DNA of 64,000 nt from NCBI GenBank assembly GCA_964489885.1, contig CAZAZX010000004.1, forward strand, positions 1-64,000. The letters run 5' to 3'. The position numbers and the translations under genes were made by a program. Position 1 is the stretch's first letter. Each line of letters starts with the position of its first letter. Source of the stretch: CAKOTZ01 sp964489885. Its GTDB lineage: Bacteria; Bacillota; Clostridia; TANB77; CAG-508. The notes under the pieces were generated by a model that was given only the letters and a program-made list of their open reading frames with translations, was not told the origin of the DNA and did no database searches. This document shows positions 1 through 7,582 of this stretch, one piece after another.

Positions 1-70
1 GAGTGCTGGAAACTATTGAAAAATAAGGAAAACCCCAGTAAAAAAAACTCATACTGTAGAAAAACGTAGT

Positions 71-99
71 TTGCTTTTTTAAAATAAATGTAGTATAAT
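71..99 (+). promoter_or_regulatory. Promoter for the secreted 136-aa protein gene
   Basis: A sigma-A-type promoter reads TTGCTT-N17-TATAAT, with the -10 at 94-99. It lies about 55 bases before the start of the gene at 155. The first 70 bases of the window hold nothing that can be assigned. Confidence 0.55.
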
Positions 100-154
100 A
101 ATAAAAGTTCGTTTTATGCCGTTGTCAACTAAAGCCAGACAGGAGGAGATTTCT

Positions 155-565
155 ATGAAGGTTGACGAACTTATTAAAAAATTTGGAATGTCGTTTTTGC
201 TTACGGTGATTGCAGTTTTTGCATTTACAACAACATGCTTAGCTGCAGAACAAAGCAAAGACCAGCCGGCCTTTATGGCTTGTGCAATCGACATGACCCA
301 AGCAGAGCCTATTTACTATAATCTTGATGGGGATGGTGCAGAAAAATGGGCTAAAAGCACGAGCAGCGGTATTGAACACCTTGTCGTTTCGGTAGATGAA
401 ACAACAGAAAACAAAGTAAAAGAAATACTGTCAAACGAGAGGGAGTGTTACGTATCGAAATTCATGAATTTTAAATCAATCCAAGAGGGGCTAAACATTG
501 CCAAAGCTTTGTACAGCATGAATATCAAGGAGGCTTTGGTTTTTAGAGTTGTATTTAAAGAATAA
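155..565 (+). CDS. Small secreted protein of unknown function
   Basis: A 136-aa protein starts at the ATG at 155, chosen because AGGAGGAG lies at 141-148; an upstream in-frame ATG at 116 has no ribosome binding site. The N-terminus is a typical Sec signal: a basic start, a hydrophobic core at about residues 12-28 and a likely cut after CLAA. The mature part of about 105 residues is soluble, with three Cys, and matches no family I recognise. The gene has its own promoter and terminator, so it is monocistronic. Its base composition is richer in G and C than the AT-rich genes that follow, as for the genes at 762 and 5039, which suggests acquisition by transfer. Function is unknown. Confidence 0.6.
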   Translation: MKVDELIKKFGMSFLLTVIAVFAFTTTCLAAEQSKDQPAFMACAIDMTQAEPIYYNLDGDGAEKWAKSTSSGIEHLVVSVDETTENKVKEILSNERECYVSKFMNFKSIQEGLNIAKALYSMNIKEALVFRVVFKE

Positions 566-588
566 ATAATAAGTTTATAGACGGAATT

Positions 589-631
589 GAGGCTGTATCT
601 TTATTAGATACAGCCTCTTGCATTTTTTTAT
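589..631 (+). terminator. Rho-independent terminator
   Basis: A perfect 12-bp stem (589-600 with 606-617) with a 5-base loop is followed by a T-rich tract. It ends the transcript of the small secreted protein gene. Confidence 0.85.
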
Positions 632-672
632 AAAAATGTAGAATAAAATTGCTTTAAAATAATATATTTTTA

Positions 673-727
673 TTGAAATATTAAATAAAGTATGTTATTA
701 TTTACATAATGACTTTAATGTCATTAT
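673..727 (+). promoter_or_regulatory. Promoter with downstream dyad, possible operator
   Basis: TTGAAA-N17-TATTAT (673-701) is a good sigma-A promoter for the gene at 762. Just after the -10 lies a perfect dyad, ATAATGAC-TTTAAT-GTCATTAT, at 706-727. It covers the expected transcription start, where a repressor could block initiation. It could also form a weak 5' hairpin in the mRNA. No cognate regulator is identifiable in the window. Confidence 0.5.
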
Positions 728-761
728 ATGTTTTAACCGTTGTATACCAAAGGAGGTATCT

Positions 762-1709
762 ATGATGAAACGGTTGGCAAAGATTGTGCTGGAGGCTGAC
801 TCGCAAATTGAGTTCAAAGTCTCTGAAAGCACAGAAGGCATCGAGATAAGAGCTGTAATGAGAGCATCAGAGGAGGAAACGAAAAGAAATATGCTGGTAC
901 AGCATGGAGACGAAAAGTATATGAATCCACCTGTACCGGCAGGGTATCAATACGTCAAGGGCACATGGAACTATGGCTATATCATCAAACGAATTTCCGA
1001 TGGTTCCCAGTTTATCTGGGTTCCTGTCCTTGCACTTGATGCAGACGGAACACTCGATGGCGTGAATTTCAACGAGAAGTTCGGAAGAAGAAACTTCAGA
1101 AATGATAAATTTTCCGAAGAAGGATTTCACGAGGAAATTACGCCAGAGCTCGAAAAGCAGATTTCATCTGTAATCAAATACGGCGGATTTTATTTTTCTC
1201 GTTACAACATGGTTCAAAGCCAGGCTGTTAATGGGAAAATTAAATCTATTCGTGGTGGCGTTCCAATCACTGCTGTTAATTACGAAGAGGCTAAAAAACT
1301 TGCCGCTTCTTTTGAAAACAGAAATGGACTCACAAGCCACCTTCCGTATGGAGCAGAGTTCGATTCGGTTCTCGCGTGGATTATCCAGAGTGGTTCAAGA
1401 ACCAAAGAAGAAATCGTTGAAGATTCTAGATCTTGGGGTAATTACTGGACTGAACATTCTGAGAAGGCGGCGGCAAAGGCTATGTTGGAGACAGGCTCAG
1501 ATGGTAGCTGGTTTTCAAATAACATTGCTGACTTGGCCGGAAATACTTTTGAGTGGACCCAAGAACGCAGGGGTAAAAAGTATCATGTAATCCGTAGTGG
1601 AAGTTACGAGGAACGTGGTAACGAGACTCCTGCTTCTAGCCGACAGTACAATCTTTCTGTTTCAAAGGATGATGAAGCAAGCTTTCGTGTTGTGCTTTGC
1701 ATTCTTTGA
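762..1709 (+). CDS. Formylglycine-generating-enzyme-like (SUMF1 fold) protein, probably non-catalytic
   Basis: This 315-aa protein has the SUMF1/FGE-sulfatase (C-type-lectin) fold in its last 180 or so residues. The visible family motifs are VPITAVNYEEAK, a LPYGAEFD block, IADLAGNTFEWTQE, the RSGSY turn and a final SFRVVL strand. The start at 762 is set by AAAGGAGGT just upstream. Catalytic FGEs need paired cysteines to bind copper. Here the only Cys is near the C-terminal end, so conversion of sulfatase Cys to formylglycine is unlikely, and a binding or phage/element-associated role fits better. No signal peptide is seen. GC content is higher than in the neighbours (26 of 60 bases at 961-1020), pointing to transfer. 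It stands alone between a promoter and a low-GC gene. Confidence 0.7.
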   Translation: MMKRLAKIVLEADSQIEFKVSESTEGIEIRAVMRASEEETKRNMLVQHGDEKYMNPPVPAGYQYVKGTWNYGYIIKRISDGSQFIWVPVLALDADGTLDGVNFNEKFGRRNFRNDKFSEEGFHEEITPELEKQISSVIKYGGFYFSRYNMVQSQAVNGKIKSIRGGVPITAVNYEEAKKLAASFENRNGLTSHLPYGAEFDSVLAWIIQSGSRTKEEIVEDSRSWGNYWTEHSEKAAAKAMLETGSDGSWFSNNIADLAGNTFEWTQERRGKKYHVIRSGSYEERGNETPASSRQYNLSVSKDDEASFRVVLCIL

Positions 1710-1769
1710 CTGAAAACGAGGGAGCTTTGAAAATTCAAAGGAATTTTTAATGAAAAAGTTATAAACATA

Positions 1770-1798
1770 TTGAATTAATATTTCCTAAATGTTATATT
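1770..1798 (+). promoter_or_regulatory. Promoter of the DUF362 gene
   Basis: TTGAAT-N17-TATATT, with the -10 at 1793-1798. Transcription would start near 1805, so the palindromic repeat at 1815-1866 falls inside the 5' untranslated leader of the gene at 1900. Confidence 0.55.
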
Positions 1799-1814
1799 AT
1801 AGAAAATATAGTGC

Positions 1815-1866
1815 TTTTATTGTAAAACAACAAGGTGAATCGGGTTCTTGTTGCTTTACAATAAAA
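1815..1866 (+). repeat. Interspersed palindromic repeat, family B, full copy
   Basis: The copy begins TTTTATTGTAAAACAACAAG and ends with the near-complementary arm CTTGTTGCTTTACAATAAAA. It folds into a stem of about 20 bp with a loop containing GTGAATCGGGTT. Two further copies with the same core are at 17569-17605 and, inverted, at 29341-29376; a shorter fragment is at 9241-9258. As it lies in the leader of the DUF362 gene it could also act on that mRNA. Confidence 0.7.
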
Positions 1867-1899
1867 CGTTAAATGAATAAAAGAAAGGTTTGTTTTATT

Positions 1900-2787
1900 A
1901 TGGAAAAATCAAAAGTTTATTTTACTAAAGAAATAAATTCTGAAAATTTAATAAAAATCTATGAAGCTCTTGGAGTTGAATTAAAAGGTAATGTTGGAGT
2001 TAAAGTTTCAACTGGTGAAGATGGTTCGAGAGGTTATTTAAAAGCAGATTTAATTGGACCGCTTGTAAAAAAACTAAATGGAACAATAATAGAATGTAAT
2101 ACTGCATATCCAGGAGCAAGAACAAATGCAAAAGATCATATTAAAGTTGCAGAAAAACATGGATTTACATCATTTGCAAATGTGGATATCATGGATTCAA
2201 ATGGAGAAATGAAAATACCTGTAAAAAAAGGTAAGCACTTGAAATATGATATTGTTGGAACGCATTTAGATAATTATGATTCTTTATTAAATTTAGCTCA
2301 TGGAAAAGGACACGCTATGGGAGGATTTGGTGCTAATTTAAAAAATCAATCTATTGGCATTGCATCTAGAAATGGTAAAGCATATATTCATAGTGTTGGA
2401 CAAACTGATGATCCTAATAAATGTTGGACTGTGTCTTATGAACAAGAAGATTTTATAGAATCAATGGCAGAAGCAGCAACAGCAGTAGCTGACTATTTTA
2501 AAGACAATAATAAAAAAATACTATATATTACAGTTATGAATTTTTTATCAGTGGATTGCGATTGTGATTGTAACCAAACTGATCCAGTAATGACTGATTT
2601 GGGGATTGTTGCTTCTTTAGATCCTGTAGCTAATGATCAAGCATTTATAGATATGGTATGGAACTCTAAAGATCCTGGAGCAAAAAAATTACAAGAAAGA
2701 GTTGATAGACAATCAGGTAGACATATTTTACCTTATGCTGAAAGTCTAGGTCTTGGAACAAGAGAATATGAATTAATAGAAATTTAA
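1900..2787 (+). CDS. DUF362 domain protein
   Basis: This 295-aa protein belongs to the DUF362 family, recognised by the start MEKSKVYFTK, the STGEDGSRGYLK block and a central cluster of Gly-rich and Cys-rich segments. The cysteines lie in a tight DCDCDCN stretch near residue 225. Family members are often linked to iron-sulfur or other redox cofactors, but their reaction is not established. I chose the ATG at 1900 because homologues start with this sequence and a weak AAAGG lies 12 bases upstream; an ATG at 1873 has no binding site. It sits downstream of its own promoter and a palindromic leader repeat, with a VTT-family membrane gene 34 bases after it, perhaps co-transcribed. Confidence 0.75.
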   Translation: MEKSKVYFTKEINSENLIKIYEALGVELKGNVGVKVSTGEDGSRGYLKADLIGPLVKKLNGTIIECNTAYPGARTNAKDHIKVAEKHGFTSFANVDIMDSNGEMKIPVKKGKHLKYDIVGTHLDNYDSLLNLAHGKGHAMGGFGANLKNQSIGIASRNGKAYIHSVGQTDDPNKCWTVSYEQEDFIESMAEAATAVADYFKDNNKKILYITVMNFLSVDCDCDCNQTDPVMTDLGIVASLDPVANDQAFIDMVWNSKDPGAKKLQERVDRQSGRHILPYAESLGLGTREYELIEI

Positions 2788-2821
2788 TAAAAAGTTGTAG
2801 ATACAAAAATATGAGGTGTTT

Positions 2822-3547
2822 ATGAAGAACAATAGGAAAGTACAAATATTTAAAATAGTATTAGCACTAATTGTTTTAGGATTAATGATAGGACTAACAA
2901 TATATTTTATTCCATTTATTAAGCAAATTTCAACAACTGAAGGGCAAATTGCTTTTAAAGAAGAATTGGATAGTAAGGGTTGTCAATCTATTATAATTTT
3001 ATTTGGTTTACAAATAGTTCAAATGTTTTTAGCTGTAATTCCTGGAGGACCAATTGAAGTAATTGCAGGAATGTGCTATGGGACAGTTAAAGGTACAATT
3101 TTTATTATTATTTCATCTGCTATTGTCGCTGCTTTAATATTTTTATTAGTAAGAAAATTTGGGAGAGATTTTATATATTCTTTTTGTAATGAAGAACAGG
3201 TTAAAAAGATAGAAAATAGTAAAATTTTCCAAAATCCTAAAAAAGTTGAAATGATTATGGCGATAATATTTTTAATACCTGGAACTCCAAAAGATTTGCT
3301 AACTTATGTAGCTGGATTGCTTCCTATTAATCCATTTAGATTTATTGCTATTTCTATAATTGCAAGAATGCCTACTATTATTGCTTCAACGTATGGAGGA
3401 GCAAAACTTACAGATGGAAATTGGCAAATTACTTTAATTGCAAATGGAATAGTTTTTATAATTGCAGTAATAGTAATTTTTATATATAACAAATTTGATA
3501 AAGATAAAACAGCAGAAAAAGCTATAAAAATATTAAACAAAAAATAA
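2822..3547 (+). CDS. TVP38/TMEM64 (VTT domain) membrane protein
   Basis: This 241-aa integral membrane protein has about six hydrophobic segments. The VTT/SNARE-associated domain motifs are visible: PGGPIEVIAGMCYG near residue 70, then RKFGRDF, then IPGTPKDLLTYVAGL near residue 160. The family belongs to the DedA superfamily, whose members act in lipid or polyprenyl-phosphate movement across the membrane. The substrate of this branch cannot be told from sequence. The start is uncertain: the ATG at 2822 follows GAGGTG closely, and the upstream GTG at 2816 is part of that binding site. Base composition is typical of the host. Confidence 0.8.
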   Translation: MKNNRKVQIFKIVLALIVLGLMIGLTIYFIPFIKQISTTEGQIAFKEELDSKGCQSIIILFGLQIVQMFLAVIPGGPIEVIAGMCYGTVKGTIFIIISSAIVAALIFLLVRKFGRDFIYSFCNEEQVKKIENSKIFQNPKKVEMIMAIIFLIPGTPKDLLTYVAGLLPINPFRFIAISIIARMPTIIASTYGGAKLTDGNWQITLIANGIVFIIAVIVIFIYNKFDKDKTAEKAIKILNKK

Positions 3548-3687
3548 ATATAATTTTTTTGATTTTTAAGTTTAATTTAATATTTGGAATTTATAATTTG
3601 CTTAACGTAAACGAAAGTAGAAAATAATTAAATAAAATTTTTTACTTATAAATTATGAATTTACTAAAATAAGTGGAGGTAAAAAAT

Positions 3688-4920
3688 ATGAAAAAAAATT
3701 ATATTTATTTAGTAATTATTGTAGTTTTAATATTAGTTTTAGGAGGTTTAGTATATTTTGCAACAGGTTTTAATAACAAAAATACATCAAATAATGTGTC
3801 AACAAGTACAAATAATACAAATACTGGTTCAACAACTTCATCATCTACATCATCTAGTGGTGGAACACCAGTTGTATATTCAAAAGATGACTTATTTACA
3901 GATAGGGACTTAACTCAAACAGCTGATTTATCAAATGCGACAACTTATACTGTATCTAGCAATAATGATATTCATATAACAGAAGAAGGTGTATATGTTA
4001 TTACAGGTACTGCAGAAAATGTAACGATTTATGTTGAAGCAGCTGATGAAGCAAAAGTTCAGTTAGTTCTTGATGGATTAAATATAACAAATTCTGATTT
4101 TCCATGTATATATGTAAAATCAGGTGATAAGATATTTGTAACAACAAGTTCTGATAGTACACTTTCTGTAACAGGAATATTTGTAGCTGATGGAGATACA
4201 AATACTGATGGTGTAATTTTCTCTAAATCAGATATTACTTTAAATGGAACAGCTACATTGACAATTAAATCAACAGCAAATGGTATTGTAGGAAAAGATG
4301 ATCTTAAAATAACAGGTGGAACTTATAATGTTGAGTCTACTAAAAAGTGTATTGAGGCAAATGATTCAATTCGCATTTCTGATGGAACATTTAATTTAAC
4401 TTCTGGAACAGATGCAATACATTCTGAAAATAGTGATGATGATTCATTAGGATATATTTATATTTGTGGTGGTACATTTACAATTAATGCTGGTGATGAT
4501 GGAATACATGGAACATCAATAGTACAAATAGATGATGGAACCTTTACAATTAATGCTGTAGAAGGAATAGAAGGAACTTATGTTAGAATAAATGGTGGAA
4601 ACATAACAATTAGTGCATCAGATGATGGAATTAATGCTACAAGCAAATCTACAGCTTATAGTGTAGTTTTTGAAATGAATGGTGGAAATATAAAAATAAC
4701 AATGGGTCAAGGTGACACAGATGGAGTAGATTCAAATGGAGATATTTACATTAATGGCGGAACAATTGATGTAACGGGAAATTCAACATTTGATTATGAT
4801 GGTACAGCACAATATAATGGTGGTACAGTAATTGTAAATGGCTCAGAGACAACAACAATCCCAAATCAAATAATGGGTGGTGGTGGAATGGGAGGCCACC
4901 CAGGAAAGATGATGAATTAA
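3688..4920 (+). CDS. Membrane-anchored carbohydrate-binding beta-helix protein (Cthe_2159-like)
   Basis: This 410-aa protein has one N-terminal membrane helix (about residues 5-25), a Thr/Ser/Asn-rich linker to about residue 65 and then a long right-handed beta-helix of repeated units. The repeats show recurring GGTFTINAGDDGIH-like turns. This is the architecture of the Cthe_2159 carbohydrate-binding family (Pfam PF14262), whose founding member binds polygalacturonate-type glycans. The C-terminus is Gly-rich (GGGGMGGHPG) and faces outside. The start at 3688 is chosen because GTGGAGG lies directly upstream; the GTG at 3673 is inside that site. It is probably exposed on the cell surface. About 140 bases without a gene precede it and show no clear terminator. 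Confidence 0.8.
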   Translation: MKKNYIYLVIIVVLILVLGGLVYFATGFNNKNTSNNVSTSTNNTNTGSTTSSSTSSSGGTPVVYSKDDLFTDRDLTQTADLSNATTYTVSSNNDIHITEEGVYVITGTAENVTIYVEAADEAKVQLVLDGLNITNSDFPCIYVKSGDKIFVTTSSDSTLSVTGIFVADGDTNTDGVIFSKSDITLNGTATLTIKSTANGIVGKDDLKITGGTYNVESTKKCIEANDSIRISDGTFNLTSGTDAIHSENSDDDSLGYIYICGGTFTINAGDDGIHGTSIVQIDDGTFTINAVEGIEGTYVRINGGNITISASDDGINATSKSTAYSVVFEMNGGNIKITMGQGDTDGVDSNGDIYINGGTIDVTGNSTFDYDGTAQYNGGTVIVNGSETTTIPNQIMGGGGMGGHPGKMMN

Positions 4921-4938
4921 CATAATATATTGGAAAAC

Positions 4939-4967
4939 TTGAATTGACATAAATAATATTGTATAAT
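4939..4967 (+). promoter_or_regulatory. Promoter of the RelA/SpoT-domain gene
   Basis: TTGAAT-N17-TATAAT with an exact consensus -10 at 4962-4967, about 70 bases before the start codon at 5039. Confidence 0.6.
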
Positions 4968-5038
4968 AAAAATGTAAACTATTTTTCCTTTTGCCTACTA
5001 TTTTACGACTTTCTATAGAATTCAACGGAGGTAATAAG

Positions 5039-6055
5039 ATGAATGAAGAAAGAAGCATTGTAGACATTACCCAGTTTTTTGAGCAGAACAATACTGCTCC
5101 AGATATGATATCTTCTTTTGAGGAGGCACTTAGGCTTAATTGCCAAAGCAAGGTTGATTTCGAACATTCGAGGCTGCTTTTAAAGTACAATATGTACCTG
5201 TCTTCAAATGGATTCTTAGACCTGGTTAGCAAAGATATTGCTGATTTCTGTAACTTTGTTATGGAAAACAATAAAGATATTACACTGACAATCAGGGGGA
5301 GAATTAAGTCGATAGTCCGGCTTGAAGAAAAGTTTAATGGCTACATTATGGAATACTGCTCACAGTATTACAGTAAACATCAAGAATTTCCAACTGAGGA
5401 AATGGTAGTGAAATATCTGGGGAGGATAAGAGACATTATCGCATATCGCATCATCATTAGTATCCCAGAGAAAAATCTGAAGGGAAGAAAGAAGAGCGAA
5501 CAGGAGCTTATTGCCCTGTATCAAATTGCAAACTACTTCCCTAGCTTTTTTACTAAACTGGGATATTCAATGGAGGATGCGTCTTCTATCAAAGACGGCT
5601 TACGCAGAAAGAAAAAGATCTCTTTGCTATCAGAAGAAAACAAAAGGTTTTTCAAGGACTATGTTGATAGACCAAAGAAAAACGGCTACAAGTCACTCCA
5701 TATTTCTTTGAAAGACAACAGACCCATAAAAGGGTTACCTCTTTTCTCGAATGTCGAGGTACAGATGAGAACTTTCGAGATGGATTGCTTTACTGAATTG
5801 GGTGATGATTCAAAGCATGAAATCTATGAGAAGAGACAAGCTGAAAAAAGGGAAAATCAGGAATTGCCTTTAGGAATTTGTAAATATTATGATTTTGCAG
5901 TTGCAAGGTACAATTCTCTGCATAATTATGATTTTACGAAGGCCAAAATCGATCATTTTAAGGCAATTCGGCTTCAAGATGGCTCGGTAGTATTCAATGA
6001 CCATGCTGGAGTGAAGTTTGGCCGTGAAATCGACCCGAGAGAATATCTTTCATAA
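5039..6055 (+). CDS. RelA/SpoT-domain (p)ppGpp-synthetase-like protein
   Basis: This 338-aa protein carries a stand-alone RelA/SpoT nucleotidyltransferase domain (about residues 70-270) with no HD hydrolase and no TGS/ACT regulatory part. Hallmarks seen in order: RGRIKSIVRLEEK (ATP-binding lysines and arginines), IRDIIAYRII with the metal-binding Asp, NGYKSLHISL (pyrophosphate acceptor site), VEVQMRT and HEIYEK. All key residues appear intact, so it should make an alarmone or pyrophosphorylate another target. A C-terminal extension of about 60 residues is unassigned. The start follows ACGGAGG; the ATG at 4991 lacks a site. GC is clearly higher than in the neighbours (25 of 60 bases at 5281-5340). 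It could be an ordinary small alarmone synthetase or a toxSAS-type toxin; no antitoxin-like gene is adjacent. Confidence 0.75.
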   Translation: MNEERSIVDITQFFEQNNTAPDMISSFEEALRLNCQSKVDFEHSRLLLKYNMYLSSNGFLDLVSKDIADFCNFVMENNKDITLTIRGRIKSIVRLEEKFNGYIMEYCSQYYSKHQEFPTEEMVVKYLGRIRDIIAYRIIISIPEKNLKGRKKSEQELIALYQIANYFPSFFTKLGYSMEDASSIKDGLRRKKKISLLSEENKRFFKDYVDRPKKNGYKSLHISLKDNRPIKGLPLFSNVEVQMRTFEMDCFTELGDDSKHEIYEKRQAEKRENQELPLGICKYYDFAVARYNSLHNYDFTKAKIDHFKAIRLQDGSVVFNDHAGVKFGREIDPREYLS

Positions 6056-6075
6056 CTTGTAGATAGTAGGTAAAG

Positions 6076-6108
6076 CAACAGCTCATTAATTTGGGCTGTT
6101 GATATTTT
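6076..6108 (+). terminator. Terminator of the RelA/SpoT-domain gene
   Basis: CAACAGC pairs with GCTGTTG around a loop, followed by ATATTTTTG. It lies 20 bases after the stop codon. Confidence 0.65.
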
Positions 6109-6136
6109 TGTTTAGATATAATTTTAAAATCAAGTA

Positions 6137-6165
6137 TTTACTATGTTACCATAATGTGGTATTAT
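6137..6165 (+). promoter_or_regulatory. Promoter of the coiled-coil gene
   Basis: TTTACT-N17-TATTAT, ending 36 bases before the ATG at 6202. Confidence 0.45.
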
Positions 6166-6201
6166 ATAAATAAGGTTATATATTAAAAAAGGAGATTTGA
6201 A

Positions 6202-7437
6202 ATGGAAACTAATTTAAAAAATGAAGTTTTAGATAAACTAAACAAAGAAATTGAAGATATGATGGAACATATTGATATTTTAGAAAATGAGCTTAAATAC
6301 AATAAAAACATTGATGAAGAAGAGAAAAATAAAGTCAATGAATATATTAAAAAACAGAATAAAAAAGTTGAAGAAAAAGAGCATATTATCCAGTTAGTGA
6401 ATGATGAAGAAGAAAGAAAAGAAGAAATTAGTAAAGAAAGAAGAGCACTTTTAGAATTAGAAAAAGATAAAAAAGAATATCAACAAGAGATTCTTAAATA
6501 TATAAATGATGATATGCCTATAGAAAAGCATTTAGATGACAAAGGAATTAGTTTAGAATTAAGGGATAGTTATAAAAAAATTACTTCTGAATATGAAGGA
6601 CGTAAAGAAACTCTTTTAAAATTATTGGAAGAAGAAAAGAAGATAGAATCTTATATTAAAGAATTAAAACAAGAAAAAGCAAATAATGAGGAAAAACAAA
6701 AAGCAGAGGAAAATAAAAAAGTAAAAGATGAAGAAGAAAGAAAAGAAGAAATTAGTAAAGAAAGAAGAGCACTTTTAGAATTAGAAAAGGATAAAAAAGA
6801 ATATCAACGCGAAATTGCTAAATATATAAATGATGATATGCCTATAGAAAAACATTTAGATGACAAAAGAATTAGTTTAGAATTAAGAGATGACTATAAA
6901 AAAATTATTTCTGAATATGAAAGACGCAAGGAAAATCTTTTAAAATTATTAGAAGAAGAAAAGAAGATAGAATCTCATACTAAAGAATTGGAACAAGAGA
7001 AGGCAAACAATGAGGAAAAAGAAGTTAATGCAGAAAAACAAAAAGCAGAAGAAAATAAAGAATCAAAAGAACAAGCAAATGATGAAAAGGAAAACAACGA
7101 AAATAACGATAATATTGAAAGAACAAAAAAAGTAGGCTTTTTTGCAAGAATTAAAGCTGCTTTCAAAAAAATATTTTCAAAAAATAATGCTTTACCAGAA
7201 CCTGAAATAAATGATAAACCTGAAACAAGTAATGAAAAAGAAGATGAAAACAAGGAAAATGCATCTTCTAATTCTTCTAAAGATAGAAACAATGATATAC
7301 AAAAACAACATAATGAAGAAAATAAGACAATAAATAATAAAAATATGAAAGAAGAAACCAATACACAGAAGGAAAATATTAAAAACAAAAAAGAAGATAG
7401 GAAAAAAGATGATGAAGATGAGGAATTAGATTTGTAA
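6202..7437 (+). CDS. Highly charged coiled-coil protein with internal duplication
   Basis: This 411-aa protein is almost entirely Glu/Lys/Asn-rich heptad-type helix. It contains two nearly identical 108-residue units (about residues 68-175 and 176-283), each starting DEEERKEEISKERRALLELE and carrying YINDDMPIEKHLDD, encoded by a 324-bp tandem DNA repeat. After the second unit comes a short amphipathic, Phe/Lys-rich stretch (GFFARIKAAFKKIFSK, about residues 313-328) that could lie on a membrane. The tail is low-complexity and acidic. No signal peptide, membrane helix or enzymatic domain is visible. The start is supported by AAAGGAG just upstream. It has its own promoter and terminator. Function unknown; a scaffold or cytoskeleton-like role is only a guess. 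Confidence 0.7.
   Translation: METNLKNEVLDKLNKEIEDMMEHIDILENELKYNKNIDEEEKNKVNEYIKKQNKKVEEKEHIIQLVNDEEERKEEISKERRALLELEKDKKEYQQEILKYINDDMPIEKHLDDKGISLELRDSYKKITSEYEGRKETLLKLLEEEKKIESYIKELKQEKANNEEKQKAEENKKVKDEEERKEEISKERRALLELEKDKKEYQREIAKYINDDMPIEKHLDDKRISLELRDDYKKIISEYERRKENLLKLLEEEKKIESHTKELEQEKANNEEKEVNAEKQKAEENKESKEQANDEKENNENNDNIERTKKVGFFARIKAAFKKIFSKNNALPEPEINDKPETSNEKEDENKENASSNSSKDRNNDIQKQHNEENKTINNKNMKEETNTQKENIKNKKEDRKKDDEDEELDL
6403..7050 (+). repeat. Tandem 324-bp direct repeat inside the coiled-coil gene
   Basis: The unit beginning GATGAAGAAGAAAGAAAAGA at 6403 starts again at 6727, exactly 324 bases (108 codons) later, so the reading frame is kept. The two units differ at only a few codons, which points to recent duplication or gene conversion. 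Confidence 0.85.
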
Positions 7438-7466
7438 AGACATAAAAAACATATATTATGTGAAGT

Positions 7467-7516
7467 AAGCCCAATTGTTAGACAAAAATGTTTAATAATT
7501 TGGGTTTATTTTTTTC
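7467..7516 (+). terminator. Terminator after the coiled-coil gene
   Basis: AAGCCCAATT pairs with AATTTGGGTTT across a loop of about 20 bases and is followed by ATTTTTTTC. Confidence 0.65.
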
Positions 7517-7526
7517 ATTTTATTCG

Positions 7527-7551
7527 AACTTTTTTGATTTTAAATTGTATA
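7527..7551 (+). promoter_or_regulatory. Putative ECF-type promoter of the sigma/anti-sigma operon
   Basis: AAC-N17-GTATA precedes the sigma gene by about 30 bases. The AAC -35 core (in context GAACTTTTT) and GTATA -10 are typical of ECF sigma promoters, which are usually autoregulated. The 35-base stretch from 7527 is 30/35 identical, without gaps, to that starting at 37068, upstream of the gene at 37143. Confidence 0.6.
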
Positions 7552-7582
7552 TATAGTAAAATCAAAGAAAGGAGATTTTAAT

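Noticed and set aside
29..115. A possible tail of an upstream gene at the left edge
   Set aside because: Several frames are open for only a few codons from base 1; there is too little sequence to assign any.
1300..1709. Diversity-generating retroelement variable region in the FGE-like gene
   Set aside because: No template repeat or reverse transcriptase could be found in the window; kept only as a question in the findings.
4843..5271. 142-aa minus-strand frame spanning the RelA/SpoT gene start
   Set aside because: It crosses a promoter and the 5' part of a well-supported gene, with no start signals.
6975..7388. Long minus-strand frame rich in Leu, Phe and Ser opposite the coiled-coil gene
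   Set aside because: It is the antisense image of Glu/Lys-rich codons and has no ribosome binding site; a shadow frame.
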